64,000 nt of DNA from Saprospiraceae bacterium (GTDB lineage: Bacteria; Bacteroidota; Bacteroidia; Chitinophagales; Saprospiraceae), in NCBI GenBank assembly GCA_027488135.1, contig JAIYCH010000085.1, positions 1-64,000 of the forward strand, in the 5' to 3' direction. Numbering within the stretch: the first letter of the stretch is position 1; each line of letters starts with the position of its first letter. The notes under the pieces were generated by a model. That model made no database searches and was not told where the DNA came from. It saw nothing but the letters and a program-made list of their open reading frames with translations. Position numbers and translations under genes: made by a program. Shown in pieces: positions 35,094 to 45,100 of the stretch.

Positions 35094-36104
35094 GTGGCTA
35101 CAAAAACAGTCCTTTCTTGTATCCAGCCTACGGGTGATATGCACTTCGGAAATTATTTCGGAGCTGTAAAAAATTGGGTAGATATTCAACAAAAATATGA
35201 TTGTTTCTATGGCGTTGTAGATTATCATGCTATGACCATGCCCTACAATCCAAGGCAACTTCAAGAAAATACCTGGGAGCTTATTTTTAATCTGATAGCT
35301 GCCGGTGTAAAACCTCAAAATCTCTTCGTTCAGTCTCTCGTACCCGAACATGCAGAATTATCCTGGATTTTAAATTGTTTTGCTTCTTATGGACAACTTA
35401 CCCGCATGACGCAGTTTAAAGATAAAACCCAGCAAGTAGAAGAAGGAAATGCCGACGGATTTATTTCAGCGGGTTTATTAGATTATCCTGTTTTACAGGC
35501 TGCTGATATACTCATATACAAAGCTGATTTTGTCCCTGTAGGAAAAGATCAGGAACAACATCTGGAACTTACGAGAAATATAGCCCAGCGTTTTAATAAT
35601 CAGGTTGGAGAAGAATATTTCGTATTACCCGAGCCTATATTTACGGAAACACCTAAGGTGATGTCTCCTGCAGACCCCTTGAAAAAGATGAGTAAGAGTG
35701 CGGGAGAAAAGCATTATATTCCTGTTTTCAGTACACCGGAGAAAATTAAGAAACAAATTCGATCGGCTGTTACCGATACGGGTGATACGCCATCCGGAGA
35801 AATGTCCCAAGGTTTGATTAATTTGTTTGAATTGTTGAAAGCTGCAAATAAAATGGATCAGCACCATTCTTTAATGTCTGATTATCAGTCAGGTGTTCTA
35901 AAATATGTACATCTTAAGGATACCGTTGCAGAGGCTTTAACGGAAATAAGTGTCGCAATGGTTGATCGTCGTAAACAATTGGATGAAAATAAAGAGGAGG
36001 TAAAAGAAATGATTAGACATTCCTCTGCTGATATTAGAAAAGTGGCTCAAAAGACAATGAACGAAGTCAAATCCTTAGCCGGACTGATGAACGTTAAAAT
36101 ATAA
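35094..36104 (+). CDS. trpS: Tryptophanyl-tRNA synthetase
   Basis: TrpRS charges tRNA-Trp. The 336-residue class I enzyme starts with GTG and has the HIGH-type signature QPTGDMHFGNYFGA, Trp-binding VVDYHAMT, GKDQEQHLELTRNIA and the KMSKS loop LKKMSKSAGEKHY. Length is normal for a bacterial TrpRS. Confidence 0.97.
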   Translation: MATKTVLSCIQPTGDMHFGNYFGAVKNWVDIQQKYDCFYGVVDYHAMTMPYNPRQLQENTWELIFNLIAAGVKPQNLFVQSLVPEHAELSWILNCFASYGQLTRMTQFKDKTQQVEEGNADGFISAGLLDYPVLQAADILIYKADFVPVGKDQEQHLELTRNIAQRFNNQVGEEYFVLPEPIFTETPKVMSPADPLKKMSKSAGEKHYIPVFSTPEKIKKQIRSAVTDTGDTPSGEMSQGLINLFELLKAANKMDQHHSLMSDYQSGVLKYVHLKDTVAEALTEISVAMVDRRKQLDENKEEVKEMIRHSSADIRKVAQKTMNEVKSLAGLMNVKI

Positions 36105-36114
36105 CGCTGAAACC

Positions 36115-36738
36115 ATGAAAATAATTTGTATTGGACGTAATTATGGCGCTCATGCAAAGGAACTTCAAAATGCTGTTCCTGATGAGCCTATTGTTTTTAT
36201 GAAGCCTCCAACGGCTTTACTGATAAACAATAAACCTCTTTATTATCCTTCTTTTACAAATGATTTGCATTATGAGGTAGAAGTGATTATTAAGATCGGT
36301 AAAAATGGAAGACACATTGAGCCTCAATTCGCTGCTGATTATATTGAAGAAATTGGGTTAGGTATCGATTTTACAGCGCGTGATATCCAGGCTAAACAAA
36401 AAGCGAAAGGATTACCCTGGGAAATTGCTAAGGCTTTCGACCATTCTGCTGTTCTTGGTAATTTCAAACCACTTTCTGCTTTTCCAGATGCTTCTGCTTT
36501 TGAATTCCAGTTGCTGAAAAATGACGAATTAGTGCAACAAGGTAATACAGCAGATTGTATTTTTTCTTTCGAGACCTTGATTGTCTACGTGTCAAAATAT
36601 TTTAAACTCCAAATGGGAGATTTAATTTACACAGGTACACCGGCAGGGGTTGGACCTGTGGTTATTGGTGATAAATTAGAAGGTAAAATGTTAACAAATG
36701 AAGGATGGGAATCTTTCTTTACCTGTAACATTAAATAA
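36115..36738 (+). CDS. Fumarylacetoacetate hydrolase family protein
   Basis: The 207-residue enzyme has the FAH/HpcE fold: IGRNYGAHAKEL, FMKPPTALL, metal ligands in HYEVEVIIKIG, then GLGIDFTARDIQ and YTGTPAGVGPV. Members include acylpyruvases, oxaloacetate tautomerases/decarboxylases and fumarylpyruvate hydrolases; the short length fits the acylpyruvase/YcgM group. It follows trpS by 10 nt. Confidence 0.88.
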   Translation: MKIICIGRNYGAHAKELQNAVPDEPIVFMKPPTALLINNKPLYYPSFTNDLHYEVEVIIKIGKNGRHIEPQFAADYIEEIGLGIDFTARDIQAKQKAKGLPWEIAKAFDHSAVLGNFKPLSAFPDASAFEFQLLKNDELVQQGNTADCIFSFETLIVYVSKYFKLQMGDLIYTGTPAGVGPVVIGDKLEGKMLTNEGWESFFTCNIK

Positions 36739-36747
36739 TTTAATTCC

Positions 36748-36755
36748 TATCTTTG
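36748..36755 (+). promoter_or_regulatory. -7 promoter box of metK
   Basis: TATCTTTG matches TAnnTTTG, 43 nt before metK. The leader would be only about 35 nt, too short for a SAM riboswitch. Confidence 0.45.
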
Positions 36756-36798
36756 ATTATATTCTTCATTCTTTATATAATTTATACAAATCTTTTTT

Positions 36799-38064
36799 AT
36801 GGCTTATCTTTTCACTTCAGAATCAGTATCGGAAGGTCATCCGGATAAAGTGGCCGACCAAATATCTGACGCACTTGTTGATCATTTTCTTGCTTTTGAC
36901 CCTCAATCGAAAGTTGCTTGTGAAACCTTAGTTACTACAGGGCAGGTTATTCTTGCCGGTGAGGTTAAATCAAAAGCTTATCTTGATGTTCAACAAATTG
37001 CTCGTGATGTTATCAAACGTATTGGTTATACCAAATCAGAATATATGTTTGAATCTAATTCTTGTGGCGTTCTATCGGCTATTCACGAGCAATCTCCAGA
37101 TATTAATCAAGGAGTCGAAAGAGCAAAAGATGAAGATCAAGGTGCAGGCGACCAGGGTATGATGTTTGGTTATGCTACCGAGGAAACAGAGCATTATATG
37201 CCTTTAGCCTTAGATTTGGCACATCGGATTTTAATTGAATTAGCGGAAATCCGCAAATCTGCAAAGGCAACCGATGCAATGAATTATCTCAGGCCAGATG
37301 CTAAATCTCAGGTAACCATTGAGTACGATGATAATCATAAACCTATTCGCATCGATAGTATTGTTGTTTCCACCCAACACGATGATTTCAATGAGAATGA
37401 AGAGGTAATGTTAGAGAAAATTAAATCTGATGTTATTCAGTTACTCATTCCAAGAGTTAAAGCAAAATTAAAACCTGAATTACAGGCTTTATTTACTGAT
37501 ACCATTACCTATCACGTCAATCCTACAGGTAAATTCGTTATTGGCGGACCACATGGAGACACTGGTTTGACGGGTAGAAAAATTATCGTTGATACCTACG
37601 GTGGCAAAGGTGCCCATGGTGGTGGTGCATTTAGTGGTAAAGATCCTTCAAAAGTGGATCGTTCTGCCGCTTATGCAACCAGGCATATTGCTAAAAACCT
37701 GGTAGCTGCGGGTGTTTGTAAAGAGGTTTTAGTTCAGGTTTCTTATGCGATTGGTGTGGCTAAGCCTACCAATATTTATATAAACACATACGGAACAGCT
37801 AAAGTAACAAAAACGGATGCTCAAATTGCGGACATCGTTTATGGCATATTCGATATGCGTCCTTACGCCATTGAGCAACGATTGAAATTAAGGAATCCTA
37901 TTTACAGTGATTCAGCTGCGTACGGTCACATGGGGAGAATTCCAGAGGTTAAAACATTGACCTTCAAAGACGGATCAGGTCAACAAATTACGAAAGAGGT
38001 AGAACTTTTCACCTGGGAAAAATTAGATTATACCGATAAGGTTAAAGCAGCCTTTTCTCTTTGA
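36799..38064 (+). CDS. metK: S-adenosylmethionine synthetase
   Basis: MetK makes S-adenosylmethionine from methionine and ATP. The 421-residue protein is full length with [20 protein letters not shown] at the N-terminus, the ATP motif [13 protein letters not shown] and the phosphate loop [19 protein letters not shown]. It ends in a strong terminator, and has its own -7 box, so it is probably a single-gene unit. Confidence 0.98.
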   Translation: MAYLFTSESVSEGHPDKVADQISDALVDHFLAFDPQSKVACETLVTTGQVILAGEVKSKAYLDVQQIARDVIKRIGYTKSEYMFESNSCGVLSAIHEQSPDINQGVERAKDEDQGAGDQGMMFGYATEETEHYMPLALDLAHRILIELAEIRKSAKATDAMNYLRPDAKSQVTIEYDDNHKPIRIDSIVVSTQHDDFNENEEVMLEKIKSDVIQLLIPRVKAKLKPELQALFTDTITYHVNPTGKFVIGGPHGDTGLTGRKIIVDTYGGKGAHGGGAFSGKDPSKVDRSAAYATRHIAKNLVAAGVCKEVLVQVSYAIGVAKPTNIYINTYGTAKVTKTDAQIADIVYGIFDMRPYAIEQRLKLRNPIYSDSAAYGHMGRIPEVKTLTFKDGSGQQITKEVELFTWEKLDYTDKVKAAFSL

Positions 38065-38139
38065 TTTTTATTTTTAATTATGTGATATATGATTAAATAA
38101 AGTAATAACTTTGTAATCTTAAACATCATTTTATGATTC

Positions 38140-38190
38140 AGCGCTTTAAAGCATAATCCCTAAAAGGATATGTATTTAAAGCGCTTTTTT
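38140..38190 (+). terminator. Two-tier terminator after metK
   Basis: AGCGCTTTAAA (38140-38150) pairs with TTTAAAGCGCT (38175-38185), and an inner stem (38152-38159 with 38166-38172) continues the hairpin. Six T follow (38185-38190). It isolates metK from the surface locus to the right. Confidence 0.9.
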
Positions 38191-38269
38191 ATTTGTACCA
38201 AAATATTACGATTAAAAATTCAAAATAAAGGTTTATTCCATATTCAATTAGAAATAATCATAAGGTATT

Positions 38270-38306
38270 CAATTCTGCCATTCTTACAAACTAATTCTGC
38301 CAATCG
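38270..38306 (+). promoter_or_regulatory. Operator A: paired ATTCTGCCA direct repeats
   Basis: AATTCTGCCA occurs at 38271-38280 and again at 38293-38302, exactly 22 nt apart. The same arrangement recurs at 51523-51554. A 22-nt period puts both half-sites on one face of the helix, the classic layout for an AraC-family activator. A possible -7 box TAGATTTC (38326-38333) lies 23 nt downstream of the second half-site and has no -33 element, as expected for an activator-dependent promoter. The regulator is inferred to be the AraC-family protein at 50366-51517. Confidence 0.75.
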
Positions 38307-38445
38307 ATTTTTTGGGGTAAAAAAGTAGATTTCGTTCATGAAATTTGGTTCAAATCCAAACATCATGGAAAGGTTTCCTTTGAAAAGCCATGAGAATCTG
38401 GTTCTTCAACAAAACAGATTTACCAAACCTTTTGCTCAATTAGAT

Positions 38446-39657
38446 ATGATGATTCGATTAGCCTTTTTTTGTATTTTATTCTTTTGCTTTACTGGTAATG
38501 TATCTGGTCAATTAAGCCTGAGTATTCAGGGTTCGATTCAAAATTCGTCAGGTATTGCCTTACCAGACGGTCAATACGAACTGATTTTTAATATTTATGA
38601 CGTTGCCACAGGCGGGCAAGCCGTCTGGACAGAAACCCAGCCTCAGGTTGAAATTATTGGAGGGCTTTATAGCAGTATTCTTGGATTAATTACTCCGCTC
38701 ACTGCTTCCAGGACACCTTTTGACTTTACAAAACCATATTATTTGGGTGTCACCTTAAAAGGCAAGCAAGAAATATCTCCTAGAGCAGAGCTCAGTGCAT
38801 CTGCCTACAGTTTGTCCGTTTCAGGAAAATCAAACGAACTTCCTTCCCAAGGAAGTGTGGGAATCGGTACCTTAAATCCTAGTTCAGAAAGCCAGTTGCA
38901 TGTTCAAAAGACAAATGGAACATCAAGAATTTTAGTGGAAGGTAGGGATACAGCAAAAATATTATTTAAAGCAGATAATGAATCTGCTTCTATTTCATTT
39001 TATGGAGGTAAAGTTTTCATCAGCAACTATAACATCATATTTGATGAAGGAATAAATCTGGCTAATGGAAGAACCGTAAGCTATAGTCAAATTCCTGATT
39101 GGCGACTCATTGAATACGATGACTTTAACACAGATATAGAAGGCTGGTATTCTGCTAAAAACTGGCAAGACAACGAAGCAAGATCTATTGAAAGAACTAG
39201 CCTTAATACTCCATTTAGTAAAGGATTTATGATACGTCAAACTTCAAATGCAGATGGTAGTAATTCTCCTGTCCTTAAAAAAGAATATAACCTTACTGGT
39301 ATTCCTCATACAAAGGTAAAAGTAGTTTTCACCTACCATTTTTTTGATAGTTGGGACTATAAAAATGGAAGAGATGAATTTGCTTTTGCCGCATTTTCAG
39401 TTCCCGGGACAACGCCAAATAACACAAATGGTAATTTTCAAGTAGGTTGGAGGGCTCCCGGGAGAACATCAGAATTTGCCGCTCATTTTGTTAACGCGGG
39501 ATATAATACTACCGTTGGATCTGATTATAATTTAAGAGCCTCTATGATTGCCGAAACAACCCTGGATAAATTTTGGGTCGTGTTTGGTTCAAATCTTGAC
39601 CAAAGTATTGCAGATGAAAATTTTGGTGTTAGCAATATTGAAATTTGGGTAAAATAA
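38446..39657 (+). CDS. Secreted surface-locus paralog 1
   Basis: First of three tandem homologues. The frame is open from an ATG at 38338, but the start at 38446 gives a clean signal peptide (MMIRLAFFCILFFCFTGNVS) and leaves room for the promoter. Mature residues 1-130 are a domain found in many secreted or tail-fibre-like proteins (SIQGSIQNSSG, GQYELIFNIYDVATGGQAVW, ISPRAELSASAYSLSV, VGIGTLNP). The C-terminal 200 residues start DWRLIEYDDFNTDIEGW and end in GVSNIEIWVK; I do not recognise this domain. No T9SS sorting domain is present. The same block ends all three paralogs, so it probably folds as a unit, perhaps a jelly-roll binding domain. Confidence 0.7.
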   Translation: MMIRLAFFCILFFCFTGNVSGQLSLSIQGSIQNSSGIALPDGQYELIFNIYDVATGGQAVWTETQPQVEIIGGLYSSILGLITPLTASRTPFDFTKPYYLGVTLKGKQEISPRAELSASAYSLSVSGKSNELPSQGSVGIGTLNPSSESQLHVQKTNGTSRILVEGRDTAKILFKADNESASISFYGGKVFISNYNIIFDEGINLANGRTVSYSQIPDWRLIEYDDFNTDIEGWYSAKNWQDNEARSIERTSLNTPFSKGFMIRQTSNADGSNSPVLKKEYNLTGIPHTKVKVVFTYHFFDSWDYKNGRDEFAFAAFSVPGTTPNNTNGNFQVGWRAPGRTSEFAAHFVNAGYNTTVGSDYNLRASMIAETTLDKFWVVFGSNLDQSIADENFGVSNIEIWVK

Positions 39658-39686
39658 ATTAGTTGGTATAATCAACTTACTTCAAC

Positions 39687-40940
39687 TTGAAAACAAAATT
39701 CATAGTTACTCAAAAAATGTATAGAGATATGATAAAAAACAGAAAATTCTTGAGGTATAAATATTTGGCTTTTTTACTGTTTGGTAGTGTTCTTTTTTTG
39801 TCCGGCCAGGCCTCATTAAGAATGCAGGGATCCCTTCAGAAGCCTTCAGGAAAACCATTTGACAATGGCTTTCATTCAATTACTTTTAAGCTTTATGAAG
39901 TGGAAGTAGGCGGACAAGCCATCTGGACGGAAGTACAACCACGAGTTCAGGTCCAGAACGGTTTATACGAGGCTTCCCTGGGGAGTATAGTGCCATTGAA
40001 CTTGAGTTTTAATAAAAGGTATTATCTGGGTGCAGCGGTGAATGGAGGAGCTGAACTAGCACCCAGAGCTATTTTGGGTAATTCACCTTATGCTACTTCT
40101 GTTACAGGAAAGGATAATGTTTTTCCTACTTCAGGTACCGTCGGTGTTGGAACACGCGTGCCGGACACCCTGGCATATTCCCTTCAATTGAGCAAAACAA
40201 ATGGAACTGGAACCTTACTCATTGATGGGGCGCAGCGTTCAGAACTGATTTTAAAAAGAGCAAGTAATTCCGCAGCAGGAAGCATAAGCTTTGATAGTTC
40301 GAACATTTCGATCCGTAATCTTTCAATTTCAATTCAAAATAATCTGGAGCTTCCAACAGGTGCGTCAATAAAATATAATGGCCTTTCTGACTGGCGACTT
40401 ATCGACCCTGATGATTTTAATACAAGTAATGATGGATGGATATGTCATGAAGATTGGTTTAACACCACAACAAAGACTACTCAGCGCGGTATTCCTAATA
40501 CCCCTTTTAGTAAAAGTAATATTTTAAGACCAAACCAGCATGGAAATGATGTGCTAAAAAAGGAATATAATCTGACTAATGTTCCGCACACTATGATAAA
40601 AGTTGTTTTTACGTATCATTTTTTGGATTCATGGGATGCCGATGAGGGTGGTTGGGCTGCATTTGCACCTTCACAAAATCCTTATGTGGCTGATGGACGA
40701 CAAGATGGAAATTTTTATGTGGCTTGGTATAATCAGTCACCATTAAAATTTAGTCCAGACGGTTTTTCATCAGATCCAGGATATTTTGGATCTTCCAGTG
40801 GCACTGACGCTGGCGTTCAAGGGGAGATGACAGTTTGGCATACGGCCAATAATTTTTGGTTGTTTTTTGGTTCAACCTTAGACTCGGATAGTAATGATGA
40901 AAGCTATGGTATTTCCAATATTGAGATTTGGGTCCGTTGA
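39687..40940 (+). CDS. Secreted surface-locus paralog 2
   Basis: Second tandem homologue, 417 residues from the first ATG; Met15 (39729) gives a more usual signal peptide (KYLAFLLFGSVLFLSGQ). The N-terminal domain shows MQGSLQKPSGKPFDNGFHS, GGQAIWTEVQPRVQVQNGLY and the PRAILGNSPYATSV segment. The C-terminal domain starts DWRLIDPDDFNTSNDGW, includes HTMIKVVFTYHFLDSWD and ends ESYGISNIEIWVR. Divergence from paralog 1 is substantial, so the duplication is old. It begins 29 nt after paralog 1. Confidence 0.7.
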   Translation: MKTKFIVTQKMYRDMIKNRKFLRYKYLAFLLFGSVLFLSGQASLRMQGSLQKPSGKPFDNGFHSITFKLYEVEVGGQAIWTEVQPRVQVQNGLYEASLGSIVPLNLSFNKRYYLGAAVNGGAELAPRAILGNSPYATSVTGKDNVFPTSGTVGVGTRVPDTLAYSLQLSKTNGTGTLLIDGAQRSELILKRASNSAAGSISFDSSNISIRNLSISIQNNLELPTGASIKYNGLSDWRLIDPDDFNTSNDGWICHEDWFNTTTKTTQRGIPNTPFSKSNILRPNQHGNDVLKKEYNLTNVPHTMIKVVFTYHFLDSWDADEGGWAAFAPSQNPYVADGRQDGNFYVAWYNQSPLKFSPDGFSSDPGYFGSSSGTDAGVQGEMTVWHTANNFWLFFGSTLDSDSNDESYGISNIEIWVR

Positions 40941-40981
40941 TTGATGGATAATTAAATGCTTCTTTAAGTGATAAAAAGACT

Positions 40982-42169
40982 ATGAAAAATATATTACAAC
41001 TTATATGCCTTATTTGTTTGATGCAAAGTGTACCAAATATGTATGGCCAGGCAACCTTAAATATTCAGGGTATCGTTCGAAAATCAACCGGAGCAAATCT
41101 TGATGATGGTACCTACAGTATGACTTTTCGATTATATACTACTTCTTCAGGTGGATCGAATATCTGGTCAGAAACCCATGATAATATGGATGTTACTTCA
41201 GGAGTATATGGCGCTGTCCTGGGTTTGATAAATCCGTTTACCATTCCGTTTGACCAACCTTATTTTTTAGGCATATCCGTAGATGGCGGGGCGGAAGTTT
41301 CACCGCGATTGCGTTTAACTGCTTCACCCTATACCCTTTCCCTTATTGGGCAGAGTAATATTTTTCCATCTACAGGAACGGTTGGATTAGGAACTATTTC
41401 ACCGGATGCCACTGCCCTAATGCATGTAAAGAATAACACAGGTAATTCAAGAATTACCATAGAGGGTAAAGATACCGCTGTAATAGTAATGAAGACAAGA
41501 ACGAATACTACGGCTATAACTTTTAATGGTAGTAAAATCTCTATTCCTGATTTAAGCGGTTACCTTTCCCAAGGTGTAAGTTTACCTCCAGGGCAAACGA
41601 TAAAATATAATAATGTTCCAACCTGGCGATTAATAGAAGATGATAATTTTACCGCGGACACAGAAGGGTGGGAATGTACGGATAACTGGAATAGTTCAGC
41701 AGGTAAAACTTTTGATCGATTTAAGCCGGATGGACCTTTTAGTCCCTGGATTTTGCGACCTAACCTGGATGGAAAAAACACCCTGGTGAAACAGTTTAAT
41801 TTAGGTGGAACGCCTCACACCATGGTAAAAGTGGTTTTTACCTTCCATTTTTTTGATTCTTGGGATGCCCTTGAGTTTGGATATGGCGCTTTCGGTACCA
41901 GAAAAACCCCTTCTGATGGAGCTAACCAAACTTCAGGCGTATTTCAAGTAGGCTGGTACCAAACGGTTGAACCTAGGTTTAATGCTGCCTTTAGAAGCAC
42001 TGGTTATGGTAATTTTTTTACCAATTCTGCATCTGATTACAATATTCGAGCTGAAATGGTTGCCCAGATGACGGATGATAATTTTTGGGTCATTTTTGGA
42101 TCAGATTCCGATTCTGCTGGAGCTGACGAAAGTTATGGTATTAGCAATATCCAGATTTGGGTAAGATAG
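40982..42169 (+). CDS. Secreted surface-locus paralog 3
   Basis: Third homologue, 395 residues with a clear signal peptide (MKNILQLICLICLMQSVPNM). It keeps the same two domains: the N-terminal one with NIQGIVRKSTGANLDDGTYS, PRLRLTASPYTLSL and VGLGTISPDA, and the C-terminal one from TWRLIEDDNFTADTEGW to ESYGISNIQIWVR, including HTMVKVVFTFHFFDSWD. Again no T9SS tail. It is followed after 30 nt by the giant T9SS protein, suggesting one long transcript. Confidence 0.7.
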   Translation: MKNILQLICLICLMQSVPNMYGQATLNIQGIVRKSTGANLDDGTYSMTFRLYTTSSGGSNIWSETHDNMDVTSGVYGAVLGLINPFTIPFDQPYFLGISVDGGAEVSPRLRLTASPYTLSLIGQSNIFPSTGTVGLGTISPDATALMHVKNNTGNSRITIEGKDTAVIVMKTRTNTTAITFNGSKISIPDLSGYLSQGVSLPPGQTIKYNNVPTWRLIEDDNFTADTEGWECTDNWNSSAGKTFDRFKPDGPFSPWILRPNLDGKNTLVKQFNLGGTPHTMVKVVFTFHFFDSWDALEFGYGAFGTRKTPSDGANQTSGVFQVGWYQTVEPRFNAAFRSTGYGNFFTNSASDYNIRAEMVAQMTDDNFWVIFGSDSDSAGADESYGISNIQIWVR

Positions 42170-42199
42170 TCCGTTTAATATGTCTTCAAGTAAAAAACT

Positions 42200-45100
42200 A
42201 TGAAAAATTTAATTAACCTTTTATTCCTTGTGTATTTAGGACTGTTTTTTGTACCCACAAAAATGGGCGCACAAGCGAGTCCAAACTGCGAGACAATAAG
42301 AGTTGATGATTATTATATCGGGCGGACCTTTTTTAATCATGGAAGTGTTTCTAATAGTGTAAATACTAAAATTCAGCTCAGTGCAACGGTAGGACAAACT
42401 ATTACAGGTAGTTTCTTTGGTACAGGAGTCAAAGGGGGATATGGTTTCTGGGCTGGTTTTACCATGCCACCAAAACCTCCTTCCGTTGTAGCAAGCCAAG
42501 GGGACTTGGAAGATCGTATTGAAATAAAATGGACGCCTGATCCATTGAGTCCAGCGGCAACTTCATATAAGGTGTACCGTAATAATTCTTTGTTGGCTAC
42601 TTTGGATGGTGAAACCTATTCCTTTATGGACTTCAATGTCATCGCAGGTACCTTTTATACTTATTCTGTCAGTGGAATTAATTCCTCTGGCGAAGGAAAC
42701 AAATCCTCGGCTTTAGGTCACGTAAATCCTAATGGGGTAGTGACCGGAAGGATTACTTCTTCCACCGGAAATCCAGTAGTTGAAACAGTAGTTACCATTT
42801 CACCTACATTGGGTTCATCCTTGCGTTTTTCTGGCGATGATATGGCATTTACCCAATATAATTCGAAATTCCCCAAATCTAATTTTACTATATCAGCATG
42901 GATAAAATTAGATAGTACCAATGATAATACAGCTATTTTAGATATGGGCAGTAACCTATCCAAAAATTGGTGGCTACACACTCTACCTGCTACAGAAGGG
43001 AAAGGGGTACGATTTGGTGTAGGAAAGGGAAGTAGCCAAAAAACGGAGCTAAATTTTACTTTCCCGGTCGGAACAGAAAGCAACTGGCATAATATCGCAG
43101 CAAGTTATAACGGAAACGCACTATTATTATATGTCGATGGTGATTTGGTTGGATCCACTGCAACCACCATTTCAATGGACAGCATTCCCTTGTTTTTAGG
43201 ACAGACACCCACAGCCTCTCGTTTTTTTAAGGGACGCCTAGATGAACTACGATTTTTTAATCGACAGCTTGCGCAGACGGAGGTTCAAATGTTCATGAAA
43301 CAATCTGGTAATTCTGATGCTAAAGGTCTTGTGGCTTATTGGAAATTTGATGAAGGTGTGGGAAATAAAGCTTTTGATCTGACAGGAAATCGTCTCCAGC
43401 TTTATTTTTGTGGTCCTGAGTGGGATAAGGCCGATATACCTGACGTGGTTAATGCTGCAGTAAGTAATGAGAATGGATTTTATAAAATAGCTGGTGTTAA
43501 TTATGGCGCGGGTACCACCTTTAATGTCAGCCCTTCAAAAAATTTCTATTTCAATCAGTCCCTTGAGTTTAATTCCTCTAATTCGGATTATGCACGACTC
43601 ACAAATTTTTCCTTGCGCGATAGTGCAACCATTACAACATCAGTAAATGGCTTTGATTTGAGTAGTAAACAGGTGATTCTAAGTAAAGCAGATAATGCAG
43701 GTGCCAATCAATTTGCCGTATTTCTAAATGCAGGAAATATTGAGGTGATGGTTGGAAATACAACGCAGCAATATGGTAGCCTTGGTCTTGGTTTTCATCA
43801 TCTTGCTTTCGTCTTGGAGAAGGTAGGAACAAATTTGACCGTGACTTTTTATAAGGATGGAGCACTTGTAGGAGCTAAGTCTTTTACTACTACCAACTGG
43901 ACAGGTCTTCCCTGGAGGCTGGGAGCACGTGCTGTCAGCGCCAATACCCATGGTGATTATTTTACTGGTTTGATTGATGAAGTAGCCTTCTTTTCCCAAA
44001 TGTTACCTTTGAATACCATTCAAAAATATGCAAATGTTGGAACAGGAGTAACGGATACTTCCCTTGTTTCTTATTTTAATCTGAACGAGGGAATGGGAAC
44101 TTCCCTGAAAGATATTGGTACAGCCCTGACAGGAGATGGACAGGTTTTTGGTGCTCGTTGGAGTTCCGTTACTGCCATCATACAGACTTTACCTCACGAT
44201 TTTTCACCCTCTGTATCTGTAGTTACCCTAAATCCAAGTAATACAAGTGCCGATAAGGTTGACTTTACAGATTTGAGCACCATTCCTGTAAGTGGTTATG
44301 TAAGGTTTGAAAACACCAACTGTTTTCAGGCGAAAGTTGAAATTCTGGTGAACGGAAAATCAAATATTCCACAGATTTTTACAAATAGTGAAGGGCGTTT
44401 TTCTGCTGATTTTGAACCTGGGAAAAAAATTGTGTTAACTCCTAAATTCGAAGATCATACTTTTTTTCCAGCTACCTGGGAAATTCCAAATATCGCCGCG
44501 CCTGTGTCTGGAATTTTATTCCGTAATCAGGTTAAACGAAGTGTTACCGGACAGATGGCGGGTGGAATTTGCCGAAAGTCAATTATTCCTTCAGGGGCTA
44601 TAGCAAAAGTTAAAATAGCTACCTTAAATGGTTGTTTTGAAAAAGTAGTACAACTTTCAGAAAATGGTAAATTTATATTAAATGGAATTCCTGCCGATTC
44701 TGTTACATTGACTGTCATAGAACATAGCAATCCAGTTATTTACAACTTTTTTCAAAAATTAGGAGGACAGACCATCAGCCTTAAAATGTCTAATGATACC
44801 GTCGATTTTATTTATTTAGCCCCACCTAATGTCGAACTTACGCCACTGGATACAAATCTTTGTGGTGATCCTATGTTAGATATGCTCCAAAGGAGTAAAA
44901 CCACTGTCAGAGTATTTGAACAATATGATGGTGGAAAATGCTATTTGCAGAACGCCTTACTCACTATTAATAATGATATTGCCAGTTTATCTCAATTTGA
45001 CACCTTGATGTCTGGTGGATCTTTGGTGCATTCCTTTAGAGTAGAAGCGCCCAATATTGTGGCACCTTTTTTTAAGCAACTTCAGGTGACGGCTACTTCA

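Noticed and set aside
36739-36798. SAM riboswitch before metK
   Set aside because: The leader after the -7 box is only about 35 nt and shows no fold of a known SAM riboswitch.
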